Below, one piece after another: positions 44,999 to 54,184 of a DNA stretch of 64,000 bases (position 1 is its first letter; every line of letters starts with the position of its first letter). The notes below the pieces were generated by a model, which searched no databases, was not told where the DNA came from, and saw nothing but the letters and a program-made list of their open reading frames with translations. Origin of the DNA: JAHDCJ01 sp039028895 (GTDB lineage Bacteria > Bacteroidota > Bacteroidia > Chitinophagales > Saprospiraceae); assembly GCA_039028895.1 (NCBI GenBank), contig JBCCHF010000003.1:1-64000 (forward strand), written 5' to 3'. The position numbers and the translations under genes were made by a program.

Positions 44999-45730
44999 AT
45001 GAATTCTTTTAACCAATTGTTAACTGAGATGGCACCCAAAGGTCTGGCGACCTTGTTTTTCATGGTTTTATTTGCTGTGAGTGTTCCGCAACAGGCCTTG
45101 TCGCAATCGGAAGATTCAATTTCCGTAAAAAGTGCTGCTGCCAATCATATCAAGAAACTGAAAGATGGGATTCTCGTAGTCAGGCTGGCTACAAAGCAAA
45201 GATCAATCGAGGCTTTGGAGAGCACCCTCGCATCAAGTGATTTAAAGTCTAAATTGCGCGAGACATTAGAAGAACAGCTCGTCGCAAAAAAGTATGAAAG
45301 AGATTCCGTAAATAATGCTTTGATATCTGCTTTTGGCGGTGAAGTTTATGATTTTTCGGAAGTGTATTTTATGTATGATACGAGCAATGCCCGGTTTGCC
45401 AACAAGGAAATGAGCGGTTATTTTTATAATGAAAATGGAGAATTTGATCCTTCACTGTCACTTGAAGGTCGTGATTATTACATGACTTATATCGGCCGTA
45501 CTGAACAGTCCAGCTCAACAAATACCAAGGCATTCGTCGTTTGTGATCAATATTTAAATCCACTGGAAAGACCATTCCCTGGCTACATCACTTTCCGAAG
45601 ATTATTGAGTACAGCCAAGTCAGGTAAAAAGAAGAAGAAAGCCAAAGGCGTATTCAAAGGGTTCAGGATTGAAGAGATCGTAGAGAAGGTTGATGGAAGC
45701 TTTGAGTGGTTTTACAAAGAAAACCATTGA
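44999..45730 (+). CDS. Exported protein of unknown function
   Basis: 243 residues. A signal peptide (about 14-36, ending ALSQ) follows a short polar start. A helical segment (about 45-105) is followed by a beta-rich part containing GEVYDFSEVYFMYDTSNARF and YITFRRLLSTAKSGKKKKK. No family is recognised. It is divergent from moxR and overlaps the 3' end of the convergent TauE-like gene by 19 bp. The end of the protein is a Lys-rich patch followed by GVFKGFRIEEIVEKVDGSFEW. Periplasmic location is inferred. Confidence 0.78.
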   Translation: MNSFNQLLTEMAPKGLATLFFMVLFAVSVPQQALSQSEDSISVKSAAANHIKKLKDGILVVRLATKQRSIEALESTLASSDLKSKLRETLEEQLVAKKYERDSVNNALISAFGGEVYDFSEVYFMYDTSNARFANKEMSGYFYNENGEFDPSLSLEGRDYYMTYIGRTEQSSSTNTKAFVVCDQYLNPLERPFPGYITFRRLLSTAKSGKKKKKAKGVFKGFRIEEIVEKVDGSFEWFYKENH

Positions 45731-46485
45731 CCTATACCGATAAGCTTTAATACAGCCGCCAATACCACAATAACCAATAATCGGTGAGCCCATACGTCTG
45801 CCTTTGGGTGGTCCGTTGCGAAGCGGGCTGCCATCCATGCCCCAATGCCTTGGCCTGCTGCTAATATGCCGCCAATCCGCCAATCAACAAGACCTCTGCT
45901 GGCAAAGATGGCGAGTACGGCAATGGTATACAGGCCAACTACAAAAATCTTGACACCATTAGCTTCGATAATGGAATAACGGGCTCCCAGCACCATCGCT
46001 GCCAAAAAGAAAACCCCCATTCCCATTTGGATAAACCCTCCGTAAAATCCAAGTGCAAGGAAAACGGGAATGATGATCCAAAGCGGTCTTGAAACATCAA
46101 GATTCGTTGGTTGCAGCCAGCGTTTCGGTTTTACCAGAATGACTACAAGCATAACGACCATTAACACTGTAAATACAAACCGGAACTGGTCATTGGTAAC
46201 AAGTAAGGCTGCCCAGACACCCAGAAGTGCGCCGATTACGGTGGGAATAATGAAAGGCAGGCTGCGCCGTATATTGAGCTTGCCTTTTCTGTAAAAGGTA
46301 TTGGTTGAAACAAGACTTTGAAGCATGATGCCAACCCTGTTAGTACCGTTGGCTGTATTTTCAGGAAGTTGGAAAATTAGCGTCAAGATACTGAGCGTAA
46401 TGGCTGATCCATTTCCGGCAAGGGTGTTCAATACGCCTGCAAGCGTTCCGCCCAATACAGCGATCAGGTAATAGTACCATTCCAT
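45712..46485 (-). CDS. TauE/SafE-family sulfite/anion exporter
   Basis: 257 residues with about seven to eight predicted membrane helices. The family signature lies at the N-terminus (GGTLAGVLNTLAGNGSAITL, near residues 10-30), a repeat in the second half is GFYGGFIQMGMGVFFL (near 150-165). TauE/SafE proteins export sulfite, sulfoacetate or similar organosulfur anions in characterised members; the substrate here is unknown. It lies 2 bp downstream of the methylmalonyl-CoA epimerase gene and is almost certainly cotranscribed with it, though their functions are not obviously linked. Confidence 0.85.
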   Translation of the reverse strand: MEWYYYLIAVLGGTLAGVLNTLAGNGSAITLSILTLIFQLPENTANGTNRVGIMLQSLVSTNTFYRKGKLNIRRSLPFIIPTVIGALLGVWAALLVTNDQFRFVFTVLMVVMLVVILVKPKRWLQPTNLDVSRPLWIIIPVFLALGFYGGFIQMGMGVFFLAAMVLGARYSIIEANGVKIFVVGLYTIAVLAIFASRGLVDWRIGGILAAGQGIGAWMAARFATDHPKADVWAHRLLVIVVLAAVLKLIGIGQWFSL

Positions 46486-46487
46486 GA

Positions 46488-46889
46488 TTAGCCTTTATCC
46501 TGGCATAACTCCACCAAAACTCCATTGGCAGACTTGGGGTGGATAAAACATACCAGCTTGTTGTCGGCTCCGTCAACGGGTTTTTCATTGAGCAACCTGA
46601 AGCCTTTTTTACGTAATCGCTCCATTTCTTTATGGATATTGTCGACTGCAAATGCAATATGGTGTATGCCTTCTCCTTTTTTTTCAATGAATTTGGCGAT
46701 TGGACTGTCGGGATTGGTGGCTTCTAGTAACTCGATTTTGTTGGGCCCGACTTTGAAGAAGGAAGTTAGTACGCCCTGGCTGAGTACTTCCTCTATTTTG
46801 TAATGGCGTTTGCCAAAAAGTTTGCGGTAGGTTTCATTCCCTTCTTCAATACTTTTAACCGCAATGCCGATATGTTCAATTTTTCGCAT
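46488..46889 (-). CDS. mce: Methylmalonyl-CoA epimerase
   Basis: The ATG at 46889 is chosen over one at 46922 because it starts with the family motif RKIEHIGIAV; 134 residues. A single VOC (glyoxalase) domain with metal ligands in EHIGIAV (His), KVGPNKIELLE (Glu), GIHHIAFAV (His) and GVLVELCQ (Glu). It converts (S)- to (R)-methylmalonyl-CoA in the propionate/succinate pathway. The two mutase genes are not in this window. The spacing of 2 bp to the TauE-like gene indicates an operon. A terminator-like hairpin separates it from the upstream gene. Confidence 0.93.
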   Translation of the reverse strand: MRKIEHIGIAVKSIEEGNETYRKLFGKRHYKIEEVLSQGVLTSFFKVGPNKIELLEATNPDSPIAKFIEKKGEGIHHIAFAVDNIHKEMERLRKKGFRLLNEKPVDGADNKLVCFIHPKSANGVLVELCQDKG

Positions 46890-46926
46890 CCTCAAAATTA
46901 ATGAGGAATTGCGGAAGCACAAAAAT

Positions 46927-46966
46927 GAAAAAGCAACTGCCAGCCTTTGCCGGCAAGTTGCTTTTC
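46927..46966 (-). terminator. Terminator for the upstream minus-strand unit
   Basis: Arms GAAAAAGCAACT (46927-46938) and AGTTGCTTTTC (46956-46966), closed by GCC/GGC, with a T-rich tract following on the minus strand. It ends transcription from the exported protein gene at 47221-47742 before the epimerase gene. Confidence 0.75.
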
Positions 46967-47220
46967 ATCCCATCATACTCAAAATTCTTTATATCGTCAT
47001 CTCTTCACAGAGATACATGTATTGCTTTGGAGGGTTTTTAATGCTCAAAGGCTGGTCCATATCACAGTATTTATGCCTTCGAATTTTTGGTAGATCACTG
47101 TCATAACTTGAAATTTTAATTTAACTATGGTTAATACCAGGGTGTAGTTTTCCAGGCCTGTTTTCACAGGCATTCTTATGGGTATAACAGGGATCGGCTT
47201 TAAGGGGGTAGTCGTCTTCG
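46967..47220 (-). other. Transcribed 3' region with unresolved short open frames
   Basis: About 250 bp between the exported protein gene and its terminator. On the minus strand there is a 42-codon frame with an ATG at 47173 and stop at 47045-47047 (MPVKTGLENYTL...). In another frame, open from 47237 through a TAA at 47121-47123 to another TAA after the sequence YLCEEMTI, the translation has a protein-like, Cys-containing composition (DPCYTHKNACENRPGK) but no start codon. These could be a shifted extension of the upstream gene, a degraded gene or chance; none is called as a gene. Confidence 0.3.
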
Positions 47221-47742
47221 TCAGTTGCCGGTTGGGGCTATTGATTTCGGGGGTCTTCCGTCAACGGTAACAATAATCACAACGCTGGTGCAATTCGTCA
47301 GTCCTTCCTGGCAGGCATTTATCCAAAGCTCCATGTTGTCGCCTATCAATGCAGTGTTTCGAATCAAAGTGTGTTGTACCTGGTTGTTTTCCGTTTCGTC
47401 TTTAATCAGGGTTTCATGGTTTGTGAAAACTCCATTTCCCGGATTGACTTGTATGATCACATTTGCGTGATCTTCAATATTGTACAGCATGTAAGGTACA
47501 ATAACATGGGTGTGTGTCTGATGAGCAGCCATTGGCAAAATGCCCACTGCCGGTAACATCCCGGACTCACGGACATTGTCAACTTCATTGGAAAAAAGTT
47601 GATTTGGTGAGACCGGAAAGTCAAACAGATCAAGCTTGAGGTCATTTTTCTCCTGGGCGTAAACCACACCCGGGATATGTAAAAATGATGCTAGTATCAG
47701 GCAGCCTATGGCTAGTTTAACGAACTGGTGAAATCCAATCAT
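47221..47742 (-). CDS. Exported protein of unknown function
   Basis: 173 residues with a signal peptide (about 1-29, ending VVYAQ). The mature part includes a His-rich segment AAHQTHTHVIVPYML and a beta-type pattern with two Cys (NACQEGLTNCTSVVIIVTVDG). No family is recognised. No lipobox or T9SS sorting domain is present. The 3' end may be truncated by a frame change (see the following region). It is separated from the epimerase gene by a terminator and is probably monocistronic. Confidence 0.75.
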   Translation of the reverse strand: MIGFHQFVKLAIGCLILASFLHIPGVVYAQEKNDLKLDLFDFPVSPNQLFSNEVDNVRESGMLPAVGILPMAAHQTHTHVIVPYMLYNIEDHANVIIQVNPGNGVFTNHETLIKDETENNQVQHTLIRNTALIGDNMELWINACQEGLTNCTSVVIIVTVDGRPPKSIAPTGN

Positions 47743-47897
47743 AATTTTCGAGTTTAATTGGCCGATGAAATTTTAGAAGTGGTCAGCTTCTCTCACAAAT
47801 TTAGACATCGACTATGTTAATTAAAAGGTGCATCTTGAGTTATTTGTCATGATATTTTTGAGGCATTTATTCTTAATTTTAAAGTTAAAGCTAATCT

Positions 47898-47905
47898 TAT
47901 ATTTG
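47898..47905 (+). promoter_or_regulatory. Candidate Bacteroidota -7 box upstream of the TPR-like gene at 48014
   Basis: TATATTTG matches TAnnTTTG and lies 109 nt before the ATG, in a very AT-rich 271-bp gap. No good TTTG upstream element is present at the usual distance. Confidence 0.3.
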
Positions 47906-48013
47906 ATTGGCAGATTTTTATAAATAAAAATATTTTGCAATTGATTTAATTTGTCAATATCAGTATATTGTGTGTTTTAGGCCATAAGGCGATGCTTTAA
48001 CCGATTCCGCGCA

Positions 48014-49540
48014 ATGAATACGACAAAAACAGTCAATGATTCCAAGCTTGTCTTAATGCTAAAGACATTGAGTAAAAGGGAAATTTCAAGATTTGAAGCT
48101 TACCTTAATGCATCATTCTTTAAACATCAGGAGATTGCGATCAGGCTTTTCGAGTTGTTAAAAAACGAATACCCGCAATTCTCCAATGTCATCGACAAGA
48201 GAGTTTTGTACAGTCAGTTATTTTCTGAAGTGCCTGTAGGGGGAAAGTCTGGGTTAACTTCTGAAGAAGATAAAAGTTTGAGGTACGGGATGAATCATCT
48301 CACTTCGGCACTCCAGGAATTTTTCATTCATGAAGATTTACAGCAAAAATCGATCCGAAAACGAAATATGCTGGCACGTATATATCTCAACAGGGGGCTG
48401 TATAAATTCGTTCCGGGATTGCTGAAAAAGCTAAAGCAAAGTGAAGAACGTCAGGAATTTAAAGACCCCGACCACTACTACGAGTGTTATCGCACAGAGG
48501 AGACGGGCTTTTTTTATAACCTGTTAACCAACAATCGATCAAAGCGGGTTGGTATCCAAGAGGTGTTGGAGCATTTCCATGAATACTACCTGGCTAACCA
48601 GCTTCGCTATTTCTGTGCAGCGATAAATCGTGAGAATATCTTAAGGGTGAGTTATGATTATCCGATGATGGATGAATTGCTTTTGCACTTAGGGCAAAAA
48701 GAATATCCAGATGTTCCCCTAATCGATGTCTACCACAATATCCTCCTCTTGTTGAAAAACACAGATTCTGACATTCAATACCAAAAGTTGAAGTCACTGT
48801 TGATTAAGTACCAGGGGGTATTTTCTCCGGAAGAGAATCAGCAAATGAATGCTTTCGCCCTTAATTTCTGTAATGCCCGAATAAAAAGTGGAGAGTCGCA
48901 GTATCGCAATGAGAAGCACGATATTTATTTGTCAACCCTTTCGGGTAAAGTTTGGTTTATAGGAAAGTTTTTTCATCCCCATCATTTCGTTTTGATTATC
49001 AAAAATGCGCTTGTTCTGGGAGAAGCGGAATGGGTGGCCGAATTCATTGATGCCCATGCTGAACACTTGCCTCCTGCATACCGAACAAGCATTCCCTTTT
49101 TGGGGCGTGCATATTTGGCTTTCTATAGTAATAATTACGACCTGGCGCACGAATACTTGCTTAAGATCGGATCTCCGGAAGATTTTTTTTATGAACTTTA
49201 TTACCGAATATTTTTGATCCAGTTATACTACGAACAAAGCCTCGCCGAGACATCCGAACATTTTGAATCACTGATCTTTAATGCCCTTGAAGCTTTCAGG
49301 TTTTATATTAGTCCTACCAGGAGCGGAGCGATGTCGGAAAATAACAGATTGGCTTATGCTAATTTCGTTCGACTAGCCAAGCGATTGTACCGATTGCGTT
49401 TCCCGCAGTGGATCGACAAGTTTTCAGAACAGCAAACAGAGCGACTCAAAGCCGATATCGAAAAGGCCGAATATCTCGAAGAAAGGGAATGGCTTTTAGA
49501 AAAGGCAAATGAAATTGTGGCATCATTGCAACAATTATAG
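48014..49540 (+). CDS. Helical repeat (TPR-like) protein, paralogue of the 2.9-kb gene
   Basis: 508 residues, no signal peptide or membrane segment, almost all helical. The N-terminal region begins LVLMLKTLSKREISRFEAYL followed by FFKHQEIAIRLFELL, the same arrangement of a hydrophobic pair and a YL-FF-LF core as in the gene at 2882-4429 (LFQLIESLTPAEKGYFKKY). The rest has irregular TPR-like helix pairs, with a C-terminal coiled segment. The family is known to me only as conserved hypothetical proteins in Saprospiraceae-type genomes. The gene is monocistronic, with an unlinked T9SS gene downstream. Confidence 0.83.
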   Translation: MNTTKTVNDSKLVLMLKTLSKREISRFEAYLNASFFKHQEIAIRLFELLKNEYPQFSNVIDKRVLYSQLFSEVPVGGKSGLTSEEDKSLRYGMNHLTSALQEFFIHEDLQQKSIRKRNMLARIYLNRGLYKFVPGLLKKLKQSEERQEFKDPDHYYECYRTEETGFFYNLLTNNRSKRVGIQEVLEHFHEYYLANQLRYFCAAINRENILRVSYDYPMMDELLLHLGQKEYPDVPLIDVYHNILLLLKNTDSDIQYQKLKSLLIKYQGVFSPEENQQMNAFALNFCNARIKSGESQYRNEKHDIYLSTLSGKVWFIGKFFHPHHFVLIIKNALVLGEAEWVAEFIDAHAEHLPPAYRTSIPFLGRAYLAFYSNNYDLAHEYLLKIGSPEDFFYELYYRIFLIQLYYEQSLAETSEHFESLIFNALEAFRFYISPTRSGAMSENNRLAYANFVRLAKRLYRLRFPQWIDKFSEQQTERLKADIEKAEYLEEREWLLEKANEIVASLQQL

Positions 49541-49732
49541 TATATTGAAAATTCAGCTACCTAGAAAGTTATGATTTTCCCTCCATGGTAGTCGAATAGT
49601 CTCTCCCATTAGCCCATACTCACTTTTCATGCTCAAAGAGTCACCCGGGACAGATGTTTCCCTTTCGGGAATCGGATGGTCTCTCTCCCCTGGGGTTATT
49701 TTCTATTTCCTCATTTTTAAAAATTTATTGTT

Positions 49733-52132
49733 ATGCGTTCTTTTTATGCTATGTTCAAACACCCCCCGGTGGTCTTAACTTTTATCTGTGTTTTGGCTGC
49801 TTCTGCAATGTTTGCCCAGCCGTCCAATGACAATTGTGCCAATGCCATTCCGGTAACGGTTGCCCTTTCAGAGGCCACTTGTGTGCCGGTAAGCGGAACC
49901 ACCGTCGATGCCACAGGTTCCGCAACGCCTGAAAGCGTTTGTTCTGGCTCCTGGTTTGGAGATGATGTTTGGTTTTCTTTTGCCACAGGTGCTCTTGTAC
50001 CTCCAGGAGGGGTGATTGTAAAAGCTCTTTTCGGAAATGATCCAGATGACGTACCTGCTGTTGGCCTTGCTGTTTACTTGTCCTGTGGAATGGCTGAAAT
50101 TCCATTGGACTGTTTTTCGAATGGCGATGGAACTCAAGACTCGATAAGAGTTAATCCATCATTTTTAAGCCCTTCGACCACCTATTATATCCGCGTGTGG
50201 TCTGGCGGGTCGGTTAATGACGACTCAGGTACCCTGTCAATTTGTGCTTATGAAGGGGAGGCTTATGTGGAAAATGATGTTATCATCTGGGGGAATAACC
50301 CCGGCGAAGGAGAATTTGAAGGCGGTCTAAATGGCTGGACAACTGTTGGACTATCCGGAGCCAATGATTTATGGACCTGGTCTGACAATGGGGTCACCGT
50401 AGGTGTTTTTGATGCACTTCATATTAATTCACTTACCCCGGGAAATGGGGCAGCACTTTATAATGCTGATTTTTTACAGACGGGTGGTGACCCGGACAAT
50501 GTCCCTGATGGACCACCTTTTCCGAAAGTAACAGGAGAACTGATCTCTCCAACAATTGACCTTACGGGATCAGGAGAAGTATTGCTCAGGTTTCACCAGG
50601 CATTTCGTGGCTTGAATGGTAATAATGCTACTGGAGTAAATACAGAAAGAGGGGCCTTGTTCTCTTTTTCTCTGGATGACGGCACCACCTGGTCAACCCC
50701 CGAGAATGTAAACGATAACCTGAATCCCAATGATGGTTCGCCCAATGGTGAGATCAAGCTACTATCGCTTCCGGGTGCAGCTGGTATCAGTACCTTAAAA
50801 GTCAAGTTCATTTTTGATGGAGACTTTTATTATTGGTTGATCGATGACGTCATGATCATCGAATTGCCATCCAGCAATACGACACTTGAAGACGGTATTG
50901 TGATTGCGCATAATTATGCGACTCCGCTTAGCCAGGTTATTCCTGTGTTTTTTGGCGCTTCGGTTTCGAATATCGGGTCAGGAGATCAAACGAATGTAAG
51001 TCTTGATATTTCTGTCGATTATACAGATCTGAATGGTAATACGTCAAATGATATTCTTGCCGACAATTTGGTTATTGATAACCTTTTGGCAGGAGTTGAC
51101 TCCAATATGTTTTACCTGCCAGCAGATGCTCTTGATCCGGCCATATTTGGAAAAGGGACTTACAATATCGAGTATACGCTTTCGCAGGATGATCCCGACG
51201 CTTTTCCTGCAGATAACGCTGCTGGCACTGAATTTACAGTAACGGATAATGTCTATTCCCGGGTACCGCTTGATGCGAATGATGATCCAATATTTACGAG
51301 CAGTTCATCTGTAGTGGGGGGTGGTCAGTTTGAGTATGGGTATCATTTTTACATGCCTTTCGGTGGAGGACTCACAGCTGATTCTGTGAAATTTGCCTAT
51401 TCAATTGGCGGTGGTAATACGCTAGAAGGAGAGGCTGTAACCGTTTTCCTGAAAGCATGGAACGACAGTAATGAAGATGCCTTGTTTTCCGACGATGAAT
51501 TGACCCCAATTGGAGTGGCCTTTCATACTTTTTCGGATGAAGCCAACCTTGAAGTAGTAACTGCTGAATTACTTGACTTCAACACCTTTAACCCGGGTAC
51601 TCCATTGAGCGATGATACGCATTATCTACTGACCTGCGAATATTTGGGAGCCCAACAATTGTTTCTTGGGATTAACGCTGACCGCAACTATAATCCACTT
51701 GTGAATTATACGGTAGACCAGGTTAACTCGACCGGAGATGCAAGCCTGGTCAGGTGGTCTGATGTACTAAGAGATGCAACCGGAACGTGGTTTGCTAATG
51801 GATTTGCGGGAACTGGCATGCCTGGCATCGTATTGTATATAGAAGGTGCTGTAGGTGTCAGCGATCCACTTCCAGAGGATCTAGCAGAATTGAACATCTT
51901 CCCCAATCCTGTGGTATCCAGCCTTTCGGTTGATCTCAAACTCGATCATCTCATTGAAGATGCAGGCATTCATATCCTGGATTTTGCCGGAAGACTTGTT
52001 TACTCAAAATCTTATGACGAGATATCAACAGGCACCTATGATGTCAATGTTTCAAATCTTCAGTCAGGTACATATATACTGATGATTAGAACGGCTGAAG
52101 GCTACTTGGCGCAACAGTTCATAAAACACTAG
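49733..52132 (+). CDS. Secreted adhesin-like protein with T9SS sorting domain
   Basis: 799 residues. Signal peptide about 8-28 (ending AMFAQ). The mature part starts with a beta-sandwich (about 30-175) of the type SNDNCANAIPVTV with paired Cys, common in Bacteroidota surface proteins. A MAM/choice-of-anchor-like region follows (about 200-385, GEGEFEGGLNGWTTVG ... GEVLLRFHQAFRG), then an additional beta domain. The C-terminus (about 715-799) is a T9SS type A sorting domain (LNIFPNPVVSSLSV ... GTYILMI). Likely attached to or released from the cell surface. No catalytic motif is seen. Confidence 0.87.
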   Translation: MRSFYAMFKHPPVVLTFICVLAASAMFAQPSNDNCANAIPVTVALSEATCVPVSGTTVDATGSATPESVCSGSWFGDDVWFSFATGALVPPGGVIVKALFGNDPDDVPAVGLAVYLSCGMAEIPLDCFSNGDGTQDSIRVNPSFLSPSTTYYIRVWSGGSVNDDSGTLSICAYEGEAYVENDVIIWGNNPGEGEFEGGLNGWTTVGLSGANDLWTWSDNGVTVGVFDALHINSLTPGNGAALYNADFLQTGGDPDNVPDGPPFPKVTGELISPTIDLTGSGEVLLRFHQAFRGLNGNNATGVNTERGALFSFSLDDGTTWSTPENVNDNLNPNDGSPNGEIKLLSLPGAAGISTLKVKFIFDGDFYYWLIDDVMIIELPSSNTTLEDGIVIAHNYATPLSQVIPVFFGASVSNIGSGDQTNVSLDISVDYTDLNGNTSNDILADNLVIDNLLAGVDSNMFYLPADALDPAIFGKGTYNIEYTLSQDDPDAFPADNAAGTEFTVTDNVYSRVPLDANDDPIFTSSSSVVGGGQFEYGYHFYMPFGGGLTADSVKFAYSIGGGNTLEGEAVTVFLKAWNDSNEDALFSDDELTPIGVAFHTFSDEANLEVVTAELLDFNTFNPGTPLSDDTHYLLTCEYLGAQQLFLGINADRNYNPLVNYTVDQVNSTGDASLVRWSDVLRDATGTWFANGFAGTGMPGIVLYIEGAVGVSDPLPEDLAELNIFPNPVVSSLSVDLKLDHLIEDAGIHILDFAGRLVYSKSYDEISTGTYDVNVSNLQSGTYILMIRTAEGYLAQQFIKH

Positions 52133-52158
52133 TGGCTCGGATTAGTAAGGATTAATAG

Positions 52159-52242
52159 GACTTGGCAGGATTTATCTTTGGATTTATATGCAAAAACGAG
52201 CATCTGTTTACCGCTTTGGCGGAAATGAAATCCTGCCAAGTT
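52159..52242. repeat. 15-bp inverted repeat enclosing a smaller hairpin
   Basis: GACTTGGCAGGATTT (52159-52173) and AAATCCTGCCAAGTT (52228-52242) are inverted with one mismatch, and the pairing extends weakly outward. The 54-nt loop carries a CCGC-TTTG-GCGG hairpin (52211-52222). It sits 26 bp after the T9SS gene and may end its transcript, but no T-run follows, so a REP-like element is the alternative. Confidence 0.55.
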
Positions 52243-52260
52243 CTCCTTAATTTTGGCTGA

Positions 52261-52298
52261 CATAGAGTTTAACTATGGGTGCATAGAGTCTACCTATG
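52261..52298. promoter_or_regulatory. Tandem palindromic operator candidate upstream of iscS
   Basis: Two copies of the palindrome CATAG-N7-CTATG occur at 52261-52277 and 52282-52298. Their starts are 21 bp apart, two helical turns, and the 21-bp units match at 17 positions. They lie about 130 bp upstream of the iscS start codon in the only gap that can hold the isc promoter. This layout fits cooperative binding of a dimeric regulator. The regulator is unknown and no IscR gene is in the window. Confidence 0.5.
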
Positions 52299-52428
52299 GC
52301 TGTTTTTGATATTTTAAACCCGCTGCCAATCAAAAAAATATGCGTTTTTCTGCTTAAATTTTACGAACATTTTCTTTTAAAAAGCGTTACCTTTACGTCC
52401 CGTTTAGAAAAAATCTAAATAAAAGCTG

Positions 52429-53649
52429 ATGCAGAAAAATAATCTTATTTATCTAGATAATAATTCTACAACACCCGTTGACCCAAGAGTTGTAGATGCC
52501 ATGCTGCCTTTTTTCTACGAAAATCCTGGAAATGCTGCCAGTAGAAACCACCCATATGGATGGATTGCTGAAGAAGCCGTTGATTATGCCCGGGAGCAAG
52601 TTGCTAACCTTATCGGTGCAGACCCACGTGAAATTATTTTCACTTCAGGTGCTACTGAGTCAGATAACCTGGCCCTTAAAGGTGCATTTGAAATGTATAA
52701 GCGTAAAGGCAATCATATCATTACCCTTACTACAGAGCATAAAGCAGTTCTGGACTCCTGCCGCCATATCGAAAAAATGGGTGGTGAAGTCACTTATGTT
52801 GACGTGGAGCGCGATGGCCTTGTAGATCTGGGTAAACTTGAGGCTGCGATCAAAGACAAAACGATCATGATTTCTATCATGTATGCGAATAACGAAATCG
52901 GTGTTATTCAGCCAATGAAGGAAATCAGTGAACTATGTAAAAAACATGGATTGCTATTTATGTCAGATGCCACACAGGCAGTTGGTAAAATACCAGTTGA
53001 TGTAAACGAACTGGGGATTCATCTTATGGCCTTCACGGCACATAAGATGTACGGTCCGAAAGGTGTTGGCGCACTCTACGTTCGTCGGAAGAAACCAAGA
53101 GTAAAAGTTACTGCGCAGTCAGATGGTGGTGGTCATGAAAGAGGAATGCGCTCTGGAACACTAAACGTTCCTGGAATCGTTGGATTCGGAAAAGCATGTG
53201 AATTGGCTGCCAAAGAGATGGAAGATGATGCCAAAAGAACAGAGTTGCTTCGCGATAAGCTCGAAAATGCTTTAATGGAGCTCGAGGAAGTGTATATCAA
53301 CGGCTCAACAGAGCACAGAATGCCACATTGCACCAATCTCTCTTTCAAGCATGTTGAGGGAGAAGGTCTAATGATGACTTTCAACCAAACCATCGCGGTA
53401 TCTTCAGGTTCTGCCTGTACGTCAGCTTCACTTGAGCCTTCGTACGTGTTAAAAGCATTAGGACTGGGTGACGATCTTGCCCATTCTTCAATTCGCTTCA
53501 GCCTTGGGCGTTTTACTACGGAAGAGCACGTTGATCAAGCCATTAAAATGGTTGCTGAAGGGGTTAACCATATGCGCGAACTCAGTCCAATCTGGGAAAT
53601 GTATAAAGAAGGTATTGATCTTGACACTGTAGAATGGCAAGAACACTAA
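52429..53649 (+). CDS. iscS: Cysteine desulfurase IscS
   Basis: 406 residues, matching IscS (E. coli 404). PLP enzyme of the class V aminotransferase fold: substrate-binding start IYLDNNSTTPVDPRV, a His in TTEHKAV (near residue 104), the PLP Lys in FTAHKMYGPKGVG (near 206) and the active Cys in SSGSACTSASLEP (near 327) on the long flexible loop typical of group I enzymes. It delivers sulfur from cysteine to the scaffold IscU encoded next. The three isc genes have the same order as in other Bacteroidota; hscA, hscB, fdx and iscR are not here. Confidence 0.97.
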   Translation: MQKNNLIYLDNNSTTPVDPRVVDAMLPFFYENPGNAASRNHPYGWIAEEAVDYAREQVANLIGADPREIIFTSGATESDNLALKGAFEMYKRKGNHIITLTTEHKAVLDSCRHIEKMGGEVTYVDVERDGLVDLGKLEAAIKDKTIMISIMYANNEIGVIQPMKEISELCKKHGLLFMSDATQAVGKIPVDVNELGIHLMAFTAHKMYGPKGVGALYVRRKKPRVKVTAQSDGGGHERGMRSGTLNVPGIVGFGKACELAAKEMEDDAKRTELLRDKLENALMELEEVYINGSTEHRMPHCTNLSFKHVEGEGLMMTFNQTIAVSSGSACTSASLEPSYVLKALGLGDDLAHSSIRFSLGRFTTEEHVDQAIKMVAEGVNHMRELSPIWEMYKEGIDLDTVEWQEH

Positions 53650-53747
53650 TCTGCGCTTGACAGTTTGCGAGGGATTATTTATCTTGCAGCTGTACTATTT
53701 GAACTAAATCTAAATAACAGAAGTTTATATAATAAACGATTTTCAAT

Positions 53748-54173
53748 ATGGCATATTCAGATAAATTACTCGAACATTTCAAACATCCGAAGAACGTCGG
53801 AACATTAGATAAAAGCAAAAAAACAGTTGGAACCGGTCTTGTTGGAGCCCCAGAGTGTGGTGACGTAATGCGTCTCCAGATCGAAGTTGACGAAGGAACT
53901 AACGAAATCGTTGATGCTAAGTTTAAAACTTTTGGATGTGGCTCAGCTATCGCTTCTTCATCACTTGCAACCGAGTGGTTGAAAGGAAAAACGATTGATG
54001 AAGCCTTGACGATCGACAATATGGATATTGTTGAAGAACTTGCATTGCCACCAGTAAAGATCCACTGCTCAGTATTGGCTGAAGATGCCATCCGTTCAGC
54101 GATCAAAGACTACCAGGAGAAAAATGGCCTGGACGTCACAGCTTTTGAAGAAGAGAATAAATCAGTTCACTAG
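53748..54173 (+). CDS. iscU: Iron-sulfur cluster scaffold IscU
   Basis: 141 residues, starting with the typical YSDKLLEHFKHPKNVG. The three cluster-binding Cys are present: VGAPECGDVM (near 41), FGCGSAIASSS (near 65) and KIHCSVLAED (near 108), and the HscA-binding-type motif LPPVK precedes the last Cys. It assembles 2Fe-2S clusters with sulfur from IscS. It follows iscS by 98 bp and precedes iscA by 11 bp. Confidence 0.97.
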   Translation: MAYSDKLLEHFKHPKNVGTLDKSKKTVGTGLVGAPECGDVMRLQIEVDEGTNEIVDAKFKTFGCGSAIASSSLATEWLKGKTIDEALTIDNMDIVEELALPPVKIHCSVLAEDAIRSAIKDYQEKNGLDVTAFEEENKSVH

Positions 54174-54184
54174 AATCATAACTT

